A stretch of 64,000 nucleotides of DNA from Nitrosopumilus sp. (GTDB taxonomy: Archaea > Thermoproteota > Nitrososphaeria > Nitrososphaerales > Nitrosopumilaceae). The translations under genes and the position numbers were made by a program. Below the pieces are notes generated by a model. The model made no database searches. It worked only from the letters and a program-made list of their open reading frames with translations, and was not told the DNA's origin. Position 1 is the stretch's first letter. Each line of letters starts with the position of its first letter. This document shows positions 17,590 to 26,088 of this stretch, piece after piece. The DNA is taken from NCBI RefSeq assembly GCF_025699255.1, contig NZ_JAILWA010000002.1, forward strand, positions 35,985 through 99,984, given 5' to 3'.

Positions 17590-18549
17590 ATGATAATGTT
17601 TACTATTAAACAGCCTCCAAAGATTATTTTTGGCAAAAACTCTGTAAGAAATTTCTCTTTTCCTTTAGATAGTTTGGTTATTACCAGTAAAGGTGCTAAA
17701 TCCCGAGGATGGCTAGAATATTTAGCATTAAATGATTTTTTACTTTTTGAAGATGTTGAACCTAATCCATCAATTGAGACCACTGAAAAAATTATTTCAA
17801 AATTTAGAAATGACTCTTTTTCTACAATAATTGGTGTTGGTGGAGGAAGCACTTTAGATGTAGCAAAATTTGTTGCCGCAAAATTAAACAAATCTAAAAT
17901 TTTAATTCCAACAACATTTGGAAGTGGTAGTGAAGTTACTAGAATTTCAGTTTTAAAGGTAAATGGAAAAAAACAAAGCTTTCATGATGATAAACTATTT
18001 GCTGATATTTCAATCGTTGATAGTAATTTCATTACCAATACACCTTTGAATATTATAAAAAATTCAGCAATTGATGCTTGTGCACAATGTACAGAAGCTT
18101 ATGATAGTAAAATTGCAAATCAATACACAAAATTTCTTTGTGAACATGCTTTCAATTGTTTAGAAAGTGCAATTCTTTCTGAAAATTTTGAACTTTTACC
18201 ATATGGTTCTCTAATTACGGGGTTAGGCTTTGGAAATAGTTCTACTACATTAGGACATGCATTATCATATGTTTATTCTAATGAAGGGTATTCTCATGGG
18301 CATGCTTTATCTTATACAACTTCAGTTGCCCACAAATTCAACAATTCAAAATTTTATGATCGCTTTAAAACTATTGTAAAAAAATTAAATTTTGAACCTA
18401 TACATCTTGATGAAAATTATGATATTGCATCAGAATTAATTTTAAAGGATAAAAAACATTTAGATAATAATCCTAAATTTATTTCAAAAGATAAGATAAT
18501 TGAGTTATTACATCTACTAAATTCAAAACAATTCTATGACACTTTTTAA
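17590..18549 (+). CDS. Iron-type alcohol dehydrogenase, candidate phosphonoacetaldehyde reductase
   Basis: The 319-residue protein belongs to the iron-containing alcohol dehydrogenases: GVGGGSTLDVAKF (NAD(P) binding), PTTFGSGSEVT, and metal ligands in SAIDACAQ, LGHALSY and SHGHAL. Next to PEP mutase and phosphonopyruvate decarboxylase, its expected substrate is phosphonoacetaldehyde, reduced to 2-hydroxyethylphosphonate; related enzymes do this in other phosphonate pathways. No PhnW-type aminotransferase is present, so the hydroxy form is favoured over aminoethylphosphonate. The protein is shorter than the usual 380 residues, mainly in the C-terminal helical domain. It diverges from pepM. Confidence 0.88.
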   Translation: MIMFTIKQPPKIIFGKNSVRNFSFPLDSLVITSKGAKSRGWLEYLALNDFLLFEDVEPNPSIETTEKIISKFRNDSFSTIIGVGGGSTLDVAKFVAAKLNKSKILIPTTFGSGSEVTRISVLKVNGKKQSFHDDKLFADISIVDSNFITNTPLNIIKNSAIDACAQCTEAYDSKIANQYTKFLCEHAFNCLESAILSENFELLPYGSLITGLGFGNSSTTLGHALSYVYSNEGYSHGHALSYTTSVAHKFNNSKFYDRFKTIVKKLNFEPIHLDENYDIASELILKDKKHLDNNPKFISKDKIIELLHLLNSKQFYDTF

Positions 18550-18637
18550 TTTTCATCAAATTTTCCTTTGATTTTAAATATTTGACATAAATTGCCTATT
18601 CGGAAAAATATTATTTTAAATTGATTTAAAACATACA

Positions 18638-20401
18638 TTGAAAAAGAGAATTAAATTGAAGACAAATAATGTTACTAATCAAACATTTTTTTTATCTAAA
18701 GTTTCTTTATGCAAGATTTTAATTATTGGATTTTTTGGTTTTTATTTAATTTCTAATTTTGCCCCTTATTATGATACAGCAGATGGATATACTTTGGCGA
18801 CAATTGGGATCAAACTTTCTCAAGGTCAATATGCAATTACAAATGAATTATTAGAAAATACTGGAAAATTTGAATTCAAACCTGGTGATTGGGCAAATAC
18901 TATTGATCCTTCTTATGCAGTTCCCTTAGGACCAATAGGGTTTCATTTATGGGCATCATTTCTTTATTCTCTAACAGGAAATTTTGGTTTGTTTTATTTT
19001 GGTCCAATTTCTGGAATTCTTTTACTAATTGTTTCAGAACGTGTATCTACCAAATTATTTGGAAAATATGTTGGTCTTTTAGCAATTTTATTTTTAGTCA
19101 CAAATCATATTTTCCTTCGTTCGGCAGTTTCTTTTCAAACTGAAAGTTCAGCTACAATTCTTTTTTTGTTGGGTTTCTACTTTTTAATAAAATTCATAAA
19201 GAATTTATCTAACCTTTCAATTTTTCTAACTTCATTATTTTTATCGGTAGCAACTTTTGTTAGAATTAATAATATAATTTTTTTCCCCGTAGAATTAATT
19301 TTCTTATTTTCATATTTTATTTTTGAACATTTAAGGACAAAAAATAATAAAAAATCACTTTATCAAAAATCATTTTCGAAATCTGCTTTCAAAAAGTCTG
19401 CTTTACTTCTAATACCTTGGATTATTTTCTTTTCATTTTGGTTTGGATATCATGATTTCTTTTTTGGTGATCCATTTACAACTCAAATCATAATTCAGCG
19501 TGGTGAAGGAACAACTGATAAAGAAATTTCATCCTTTTTTGAACTTGAGTCTAGGCATTTTGAAAACATCAAACAATATTCAAAATATCTTTTACCATAT
19601 CAATTTCCCGCTATGGAATCGTCATTATTTCAAAATTTTGATCCTCTTTTTGGAAAATTCTGGCTTGGAATAATTTCAATATTGATTTTACTTTCTGGTA
19701 TAATAATTTCATTAAAAACACAAGATCATAGAAAAGAAATTTTTGTAATATGTTTTTTCATTCTTTCTACGGTTTGGTTTTATTCAGCTTTAACTTCAGA
19801 AGATAGAGCATCTTATGGAGTACCTGGTAGATACATGTTTCCTGCATTTATTTTATTTTATATGATAATTGGATTTTTAATTACCAAAATTTTTTCTATT
19901 GATAAAAAAAGAATTCCAATATTTGGATTAAAAATAATTAAAATTTTTGTAATTATTTGTTTGATTATATTTTTTGGAAGTTCAATTTACTTTACTCCAT
20001 TTGGTCAAGCAATCTTCAACGGAACTTTTGAAATCCAAAATCCATTTGAATTATCTTTAAATCATCCTCCTGATTTGGAAGGATTAAAAAAAAATAATGT
20101 GATTGTAGCCCTAAAAACTGATAGAATTTTAGAATATGATGTAATTCCTTTCCAGATAGTACCTATAGATGATAAAATTGCCCCTCCTGATTCCATTTCT
20201 TTATTAAAAAATATCTTAAGTGAAGATTATTCTGTTTTCATATTCAAAACCCCTACTACTATCCATGAAAAGATTGTTTTCCAAGATTTAGCTGATAATC
20301 ATGAAATAATTTTTAGTGATTTTTCTAAATCATTTTGTATTCTTTCTATTAAAAATAATGAAAATACTATTACACAAAATGATCAAATATGCCTAGAATA
20401 A
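18638..20401 (+). CDS. Polytopic GT-C family membrane protein (ArnT/PMT-like)
   Basis: A 587-residue protein with about 11 hydrophobic segments. The first extracytoplasmic loop has YYDTADGYTLATIG and a second DPSYAVPLGPIGFHLW, matching the GT-C glycosyltransferase pattern with an acidic residue after the first helix. The C-terminal 140 residues are a soluble domain. Such enzymes move a sugar from a polyprenyl phosphate carrier to a lipid or protein outside the membrane. The start is a TTG at 18638. It follows the dehydrogenase by 88 bases. Confidence 0.7.
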   Translation: MKKRIKLKTNNVTNQTFFLSKVSLCKILIIGFFGFYLISNFAPYYDTADGYTLATIGIKLSQGQYAITNELLENTGKFEFKPGDWANTIDPSYAVPLGPIGFHLWASFLYSLTGNFGLFYFGPISGILLLIVSERVSTKLFGKYVGLLAILFLVTNHIFLRSAVSFQTESSATILFLLGFYFLIKFIKNLSNLSIFLTSLFLSVATFVRINNIIFFPVELIFLFSYFIFEHLRTKNNKKSLYQKSFSKSAFKKSALLLIPWIIFFSFWFGYHDFFFGDPFTTQIIIQRGEGTTDKEISSFFELESRHFENIKQYSKYLLPYQFPAMESSLFQNFDPLFGKFWLGIISILILLSGIIISLKTQDHRKEIFVICFFILSTVWFYSALTSEDRASYGVPGRYMFPAFILFYMIIGFLITKIFSIDKKRIPIFGLKIIKIFVIICLIIFFGSSIYFTPFGQAIFNGTFEIQNPFELSLNHPPDLEGLKKNNVIVALKTDRILEYDVIPFQIVPIDDKIAPPDSISLLKNILSEDYSVFIFKTPTTIHEKIVFQDLADNHEIIFSDFSKSFCILSIKNNENTITQNDQICLE

Positions 20402-20414
20402 AATTTGAATTAAT

Positions 20415-21311
20415 CTACCATTTATTTTCTAAATAATTTTTTATTGTTTTTTCAATTCCTTCTTCAATTTCTATTTTAGGTTCAAAGCCTAATTGAGATT
20501 TCGCTTTTGAAATATCAGTAATAAAATCATAAGGTTTTACAGTAGTTTCTTTGAAAATAGGCTCAATTTTCTTTCCCATTTTATTATTTATTATCTCAAT
20601 TAATTCTAAATTAGATGGTGAATCTTTACCTCCGATATTATAAATTCCCGTTTGAGGATTTTTGACTGATTTCATTATTGATTCTATTGCGTCATCTATG
20701 TATAGGTGATTTCTTCTAATTTTCCCAGTTCCCATAACTGTTGGTCTTTGATCATTTGCAATCATTTTTACAAAAGTTGGAATTGCTTGCCCATGTGGTT
20801 TTGCCACATTATATACTCCCATCATCCTTAAAATTACCAAAGAAATATTATTTTCCTTACAAAATATCTGCAAGTATTTTTCTGTTGCAAGCTTACTAGC
20901 TCCATAAACAACATTTGGATCTGTAATATGAAGTTCACTTACTGGATTCTCATTTGGTGTTCCATAAACCATATATGTACTAGAAAAAATTATTGTTTTT
21001 AAATTTGGTAAAAATTTTAACAAATTCATTGTCCCTTTGATATTTAGTTCAACACTATCTGGTCCATTTTTAATTACATCTCTGTCATTAGTGATTAAAC
21101 TTGCTAAATGAATCAAAGTATCTATCTCTACTAATTCAGATTCATGTTTTTTAAGATCTTCATTATTTGTAATTTCAGAATGAATAATTTTTCCATCTAT
21201 TGAATCATCTTTTCTGATATCTAATCCAAGATATGGAATTTTTTCATTGATAATTTTTTTACTAAGGATTCTTCCAATTTGACCTGATGCACCTGTTACA
21301 AGAATTTTCAT
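20415..21311 (-). CDS. NAD-dependent nucleotide-sugar epimerase/dehydratase
   Basis: The 298-residue extended SDR protein starts with ILVTGASGQIGRIL and has the active-site pattern SSTYMVYG and VYGASKLATEKY (YxxxK), then LRMMGVYN and YIDDAIESI. It is of the GalE/RmlB/WbpP type, but the sugar cannot be told. It is the last gene of a three-gene minus-strand run after the PIG-L deacetylase and WbqC-like genes, with 9 bases between it and the WbqC-like gene. Confidence 0.85.
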   Translation of the reverse strand: MKILVTGASGQIGRILSKKIINEKIPYLGLDIRKDDSIDGKIIHSEITNNEDLKKHESELVEIDTLIHLASLITNDRDVIKNGPDSVELNIKGTMNLLKFLPNLKTIIFSSTYMVYGTPNENPVSELHITDPNVVYGASKLATEKYLQIFCKENNISLVILRMMGVYNVAKPHGQAIPTFVKMIANDQRPTVMGTGKIRRNHLYIDDAIESIMKSVKNPQTGIYNIGGKDSPSNLELIEIINNKMGKKIEPIFKETTVKPYDFITDISKAKSQLGFEPKIEIEEGIEKTIKNYLENKW

Positions 21312-21320
21312 TTTTCTACT

Positions 21321-22034
21321 CTACAGTTTTTTGTTCATGATTTTTAACGTATCTTCTGGACCTATATTGAAAATAGCATCAATTATTGACAAATTAGGAA
21401 CAAAGTCAGACGAAGTTTGATTATAAATTGGATGATTGAATTTTTGAAAAATTAACTTGATATTGTTATCTTCAAATCTAATTTCATTATCAATAATGTA
21501 TCTAGATGAACCTTTTCCTGTGCCTGAGATATATTCATCTCCATTTACGGCTTTAATTAGATTAATTATCTTGTCCGTGCCTGTTCCTTCAACTCCTAAT
21601 TCTGATGAAAATTTGATGTTTTTTTGAATATTCAAAACATCTAAAATTTCTTTTATAAATGCAAAATTCAATTCTACCAGACTATCTTGTTTTTGAAAAA
21701 ATATTTTCTTAAAATTTTTTGAATATTTATCAAAATATTTTGTTTTATGATAATTTTCAAAAATTTTATTCCAATGTTCATCTTGCCAAGAAACCTTGTG
21801 ATTAATTTTGATTTGATTAATTTTCAGCAAATCATTTTTATTTTCTACTGGAACTGAAATCCATTTTGGTCCTCCTGAAGTTTTGATTTTTGTTCTAATC
21901 ACATAGCTTTTTCCTCTTACAAGTTGAACATCATCAAAAATAATAAAAATATCTGAATTCAAAATTTTACGAATTAATCCCATCCAAGGAAGATAATTCG
22001 GTTGATGAATTGAAACCTTCAAAAATCTATTCAC
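21321..22034 (-). CDS. WbqC-like family protein
   Basis: The 237-residue protein begins with KVSIHQPNYLPWMGLIRKI, the hallmark of the WbqC family, followed by IFDDVQLVRGKSYVIRTKI and PKWISVPV. WbqC-like genes occur in O-antigen and surface-glycan clusters; their chemistry is not firmly known and has been proposed to be amino-sugar acylation. It is immediately adjacent to the PIG-L gene (start and stop abut at 22034/22035), so a deacetylase and a possible acyl transferase could act in turn. Confidence 0.82.
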   Translation of the reverse strand: MNRFLKVSIHQPNYLPWMGLIRKILNSDIFIIFDDVQLVRGKSYVIRTKIKTSGGPKWISVPVENKNDLLKINQIKINHKVSWQDEHWNKIFENYHKTKYFDKYSKNFKKIFFQKQDSLVELNFAFIKEILDVLNIQKNIKFSSELGVEGTGTDKIINLIKAVNGDEYISGTGKGSSRYIIDNEIRFEDNNIKLIFQKFNHPIYNQTSSDFVPNLSIIDAIFNIGPEDTLKIMNKKL

Positions 22035-22664
22035 TTATTTCCAAATAATGGATATAGGACTAAAAACTTCACATAAGGGAATTTCTACTTTGACACCATT
22101 TGACTTACATGCTGCAACTATGACTTCTTTTTGAAAATAATTTTTTTTCTGATATGTTTTGTATTTAGATAAAGCTTTGAGTTTATCATTCAAATTTTTC
22201 TGATTTAATTGAACAAAAATTACTGGTTTTGGAAATTTTTCACTTCTTGGAATGTCATATTCCAATATTGTTTTTGTTCTAAAAACTCTAAGACATTCAT
22301 CATGTCCTACTTGATGATCTTGATGAAGATCATATGGTGGAATGAATATACATGATGGATTAATTTTTTTTCCTATTTTCCATAAAAAATCACAAATTTC
22401 TTGTCTTGAATAAGAAAATTCTCTTGTAACAAAATCGCCAAATACAATATTTTCTTTTTTAATGCCTAATGAATTCAAACTATCTTTGCTCTCTTTTAGC
22501 ACATTTTTGTTATCAGGATTTTCCTGATTTTTTGAAAGAGTAATTACATGAATAGGAACAGATTTTCCAAGTTTACTAATTACTCCTCCACAACCATATT
22601 CTACATCATCAGGATGACATCCTACAAAAAGCACCGGACCTTTGCCTAGAATATTTAAAACCAA
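22035..22664 (-). CDS. PIG-L/LmbE family deacetylase
   Basis: The 209-residue protein contains the zinc-binding motif GCHPDDVEYGCGG and the second ligand motif HQDHQVGHDE, both standard for PIG-L deacetylases that remove N-acetyl groups from GlcNAc-type sugars. The start is TTG; no ATG is available before the first strand. It is the first gene of a minus-strand trio and diverges from a glycosyltransferase operon across 115 bases. Confidence 0.85.
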   Translation of the reverse strand: MVLNILGKGPVLFVGCHPDDVEYGCGGVISKLGKSVPIHVITLSKNQENPDNKNVLKESKDSLNSLGIKKENIVFGDFVTREFSYSRQEICDFLWKIGKKINPSCIFIPPYDLHQDHQVGHDECLRVFRTKTILEYDIPRSEKFPKPVIFVQLNQKNLNDKLKALSKYKTYQKKNYFQKEVIVAACKSNGVKVEIPLCEVFSPISIIWK

Positions 22665-22748
22665 TTCAATCTTGACTGATTAAATTAATTATTATGTTTT
22701 TGTTGTCTATTTCTCAGTACTAATTAAGATTATTTATTTAGAATACTG

Positions 22749-22757
22749 CTTATATAG
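22749..22757 (+). promoter_or_regulatory. TATA-like promoter element of the glycosyltransferase gene
   Basis: GCTTATATAG-type box lying about 27 bases before the TTG start at 22780. This spacing suits an archaeal TATA box and an mRNA that begins at or near the start codon (leaderless). Called from pattern and distance only. Confidence 0.4.
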
Positions 22758-22779
22758 CCATTTTTTAATAATTAGGCAA

Positions 22780-23709
22780 TTGAAATTAGTCATTTTGATG
22801 TTAGCGTATAATGAAGAAGAAAGAATAGAAAAGACTATTCTAAGAATTCCTAGAAAAATACCAAATATTGATCAAGTTGAAATCTTGGTAGTAAATGATG
22901 GCTCTACTGATAATACTGTAGATATGGCAATGAATGCTGGTGCAGATAAAATTATTTCACATAAAACTAATCTTGGTGTTGGAGCTGGCTTTATGACTGG
23001 TATTAGAAATTCTATCTCTCTAGGAGCTGATATTGTTGTTACTGTAGATGCTGATGGTGAAGCCAATATTGATCAGATTCCAGATTTGATTAATCCAATA
23101 ATTAATAATCAATTTGATGTAGTTGTTGGAACTAGATTCTGGAAAGGAAATCCATCTACATACAAAAAATTAAATTATTTTGGAAATCAAATTTTTACAA
23201 AATTAGTCTCATTTGTTGCTGGACACAAATTTACTGATACACAAACTGGATTTAGAGCATATTCTAAAGATGCAATTGAAAATATTACAGTTGTAAATAA
23301 TTTTACTTATACTCAAGAAGTACTGTTAGATTTACATTTTAAAAAATTTAGAATTGGCGAAACCCCTATTTCTTTTAAACATAGAGAAGATTCTAGATTA
23401 GTACATAGTATTACACGTTATACACTAAGATCATTATCTATAATTTCTAGTACCCTTGTATACCATAGACCTATAATGGCATTTGGTTTGTTCGGTGCAC
23501 TTTTGAGCAGTATTGGAATTATTAGTAAATTAATATCATCTATACCAAATTTTATTGAAATTAATTCAACATTATCGTCTGGTTTGATTTTGTTGGGTGC
23601 CGTTAGTTTTATGATTGGATTATTTGCTCATATTGTTTTTAAACGACAAGCATTTTCGGAAAAAGATCTATTAGAACGAATTAAACGATTAGAAAAATTT
23701 AAAGAATAA
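22780..23709 (+). CDS. GT2 glycosyltransferase, DPM1-like with two C-terminal membrane helices
   Basis: The 309-residue protein begins with VILMLAYNEEERIEKTI and has VVNDGSTDNT, GVGAGFMTGI, VTVDADGEANIDQIPDL and GTRFWKGNPS, all typical of polyprenyl-phosphate mannosyl/glucosyl transferases in family GT2. Residues about 220-290 form two hydrophobic segments, giving membrane anchoring. It likely loads a sugar onto a dolichol-type carrier. The start is TTG. The next gene follows after 3 bases. Confidence 0.88.
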   Translation: MKLVILMLAYNEEERIEKTILRIPRKIPNIDQVEILVVNDGSTDNTVDMAMNAGADKIISHKTNLGVGAGFMTGIRNSISLGADIVVTVDADGEANIDQIPDLINPIINNQFDVVVGTRFWKGNPSTYKKLNYFGNQIFTKLVSFVAGHKFTDTQTGFRAYSKDAIENITVVNNFTYTQEVLLDLHFKKFRIGETPISFKHREDSRLVHSITRYTLRSLSIISSTLVYHRPIMAFGLFGALLSSIGIISKLISSIPNFIEINSTLSSGLILLGAVSFMIGLFAHIVFKRQAFSEKDLLERIKRLEKFKE

Positions 23710-23712
23710 ATC

Positions 23713-24147
23713 ATGGATGATGTTATTATTAGAGAATTAGAATTAGATGATCTAAAAAATGGATTTTTAGAATCCTTGGACTCATTAAAACCTGCAAGCA
23801 CTCTATCAGAAAAAAAAGCCTTAGATATTTTTCAAAAAATTAAAAATAATCCTTTTCAACTAGTTTTTGTTGTAATAAAAAATTCCCGAGTTGTAGGATC
23901 TGCTACATTAATTTTAGAACAAAAATTTATTCATAATGGAAAATATGTAGGTCATATTGAAGATGTTGTAATCAATAAAAATTTTCAAAAATCTAAAATT
24001 GGCTCAAAATTAATCAATACAATTCTAAAACGTGCTGAAAGTGAAGGATGCTATAAATCAGTTTTAGATTGTTTAGATGATGTTGCACCATTTTATGAAA
24101 AACTGGGTTTTGTTAGACATCTAAAAGGAATGAGATTCAATCATTAG
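23713..24147 (+). CDS. GNAT acetyltransferase resembling glucosamine-6-phosphate N-acetyltransferase (GNA1)
   Basis: The 144-residue protein has the GNAT core GHIEDVVINKNFQKSKIGSKLI (motif A in parts) and a C-terminal CYKSVLDC plus FYEKLGFVRH. The order GHIEDVV, then Q/R-x-x-x-G, then GCYK-x-x-LDC and PFYEKLGF is strikingly like eukaryotic GNA1, which acetylates glucosamine-6-phosphate. That would supply GlcNAc-6-P for UDP-GlcNAc and so the NeuC pathway. It is 3 bases after the GT2 gene. Confidence 0.78.
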   Translation: MDDVIIRELELDDLKNGFLESLDSLKPASTLSEKKALDIFQKIKNNPFQLVFVVIKNSRVVGSATLILEQKFIHNGKYVGHIEDVVINKNFQKSKIGSKLINTILKRAESEGCYKSVLDCLDDVAPFYEKLGFVRHLKGMRFNH

Positions 24148-24241
24148 GAAAGTTCTTTGAGTTTAATAACACTAAAAATAATATTAGCTAATCAATTCAT
24201 ATTATAATCTTCAAAAAACACCTATAATCATAGGAATAAAA

Positions 24242-25180
24242 ATGAAAATTAAAAATTTTTTTGACAAAATCATATTAGCATTAGCAGCAACAATAATCTT
24301 TTATTTTGCAATAATACTTTACTCTGACTATTCATCCATTGATGAAAAAAATATCACTTTTGATTTTCAATATATTCCAATAATTATTATTTTAATGATA
24401 GTCCACACATTAGTTTCAAGTTTTAAATTTCATAGATTATTACAACAATTAAACAAACCAATTTCTTTTAAAAAAAGTATAAAGATTTTTTTGGGAGGAT
24501 TATCTTTAGCATTAACTCCTGGCGGGTTAGGAACGGCAATAAAATCTGTTTTGTTAAAAAAACAATTTAATTATTCAATTTCTTCAACATTCCCAATAAT
24601 TTTAATTGAAAGATGGACTGAATTAATTGCAATTACCATAATCATTAGTGTTTTAATGATGTGGTCTAATTTTCTAACAAGCCAAATTATTTTAATTTTT
24701 GGAATATTATTTGTAGCAGTATTTGGAATTTTGATTTCAAAATCAAAAACTTTTACTTCAATCAAAAAAATTATTTTAAAAATAAATTTTTTAAAAAAAT
24801 TATATTCATCCATTGATGAGTCTGAAACATCATTCAAAATATTAATGAAAAAAAAGAATTTATTTGAAATAATCTCAATAAGCCTTTCTACAAAATTCAT
24901 TCATTTAATTACTGTTTATTTGATTTTTCAATCTGCAGGAATAGGAATTGAATTTTTTGATTCGGGTCAAATCTATTATACATCTTTGCTGATAGGAAAT
25001 CTATCATTTTTACCTGCCGGAGTGATAGTTACTGAATCTGGTATGATTGCAATGTTAGTTAATAATGGAATTGATTTCTCATTAGCATCATTAGCTGTAA
25101 TTTTTATGAGATTTATAGGAACTTGGATACCTGCAATTGCAGGAACTATAACATACAAATTTGGATTTAGTCTAAAATAA
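24242..25180 (+). CDS. Flippase-like membrane protein (AglD/LPG synthase transmembrane domain, UPF0104)
   Basis: A 312-residue polytopic protein with about 7-8 hydrophobic helices. GLSLALTPGGLGTAIKS and IERWTELIA, with the later FLPAGVIVTESGM and FMRFIGTWIPAIAG, match the lysylphosphatidylglycerol-synthetase transmembrane/AglD family. Members of this group are linked to lipid-carrier movement or sugar transfer in archaeal glycosylation. It lies between GNA1-like and methyltransferase genes, all on the plus strand. Confidence 0.78.
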   Translation: MKIKNFFDKIILALAATIIFYFAIILYSDYSSIDEKNITFDFQYIPIIIILMIVHTLVSSFKFHRLLQQLNKPISFKKSIKIFLGGLSLALTPGGLGTAIKSVLLKKQFNYSISSTFPIILIERWTELIAITIIISVLMMWSNFLTSQIILIFGILFVAVFGILISKSKTFTSIKKIILKINFLKKLYSSIDESETSFKILMKKKNLFEIISISLSTKFIHLITVYLIFQSAGIGIEFFDSGQIYYTSLLIGNLSFLPAGVIVTESGMIAMLVNNGIDFSLASLAVIFMRFIGTWIPAIAGTITYKFGFSLK

Positions 25181-25265
25181 ATTCTATATCTTATCGATTT
25201 ACTAGAATTTGTAAAATATTTTCATGGACACTTATTTATAAACAAGATGAAGATTTCTTAGATAA

Positions 25266-26063
25266 ATGGGTATTAGAAGAAAGATTGCAATTGGATTGTA
25301 TGTTAAAGCAATTGAACGATATTCTTTGATGAGAAAAAAATACATGAAATTTCTACCAAATACTCCATTAGCTAAAAAAAACTCTAAACCTTTGTTTACA
25401 TTAATGACCAAATACATTGCAACTCAATTTGAACCTGAAATACGTAAAGAACTCTCATTTTATATGAAAAATCACTATGAGTTAGAAGATCTTCAAGAAG
25501 GATTGGGAATGGGAACTTGGTTAGAATTTGTGAAAAAAACTGAAGGTATTGAAGGTGATATTTTAGAATTGGGGATTTATCGTGGCGGTACTACCACAAT
25601 GACTGCTCATTATTTGAAAACATTAAATTCAAAACGAAAAATTTTTGCATGTGATGCTTTTATGGGCCTTCCTTATGAAGATAAACATTCCATTTGGGAA
25701 AATGCAAAAGGAATGTATTCAGAAACAAGTGAAAGTATTGTACAAAAAAAATTAGAAAAGTTTGATGTTGCAGACAAAGTCAATTTAGTTAAAGGTCTTT
25801 TTGAAGACACATTATACCAACAATTATCTGATAAGAAATTTTCTTTAGTTTTAGTAGACTGTGATCTATATGATGCAACTAAACTAAGTATGGAATTTGT
25901 GTATCCTAGAATGGAAAAAGGTGGAATTATTATGTTTGATGATTATGATAGAGTAAATCGTGATGAAGCTACATGTGGTGAAACTACTGCAGCTGATGAA
26001 TTTTGTAAAGAAAAAAATCTTGAGATTAATTTATTTCCAGAACCTCACATCAAAATAAACTAG
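25266..26063 (+). CDS. TylF/macrocin O-methyltransferase family protein
   Basis: The 265-residue protein has the SAM-binding stretch ILELGIYRGGTTTMTAHYL, CDAFMGLPYE, the metal-binding LVDCDLYDATKLSMEFVYPRM in two parts and IIMFDDYDR. This is the TylF family of divalent-metal-dependent sugar O-methyltransferases. Likely target: a hydroxyl of a surface sugar. Confidence 0.85.
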   Translation: MGIRRKIAIGLYVKAIERYSLMRKKYMKFLPNTPLAKKNSKPLFTLMTKYIATQFEPEIRKELSFYMKNHYELEDLQEGLGMGTWLEFVKKTEGIEGDILELGIYRGGTTTMTAHYLKTLNSKRKIFACDAFMGLPYEDKHSIWENAKGMYSETSESIVQKKLEKFDVADKVNLVKGLFEDTLYQQLSDKKFSLVLVDCDLYDATKLSMEFVYPRMEKGGIIMFDDYDRVNRDEATCGETTAADEFCKEKNLEINLFPEPHIKIN

Positions 26064-26088
26064 TTACTTTGATTGACATATTAACTGA

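Noticed and set aside
12355..22664. Methylphosphonate synthase (MpnS) in the phosphonate cluster
   Set aside because: No protein in this stretch has a cupin pattern with the needed His ligands; all genes were assigned to other families.
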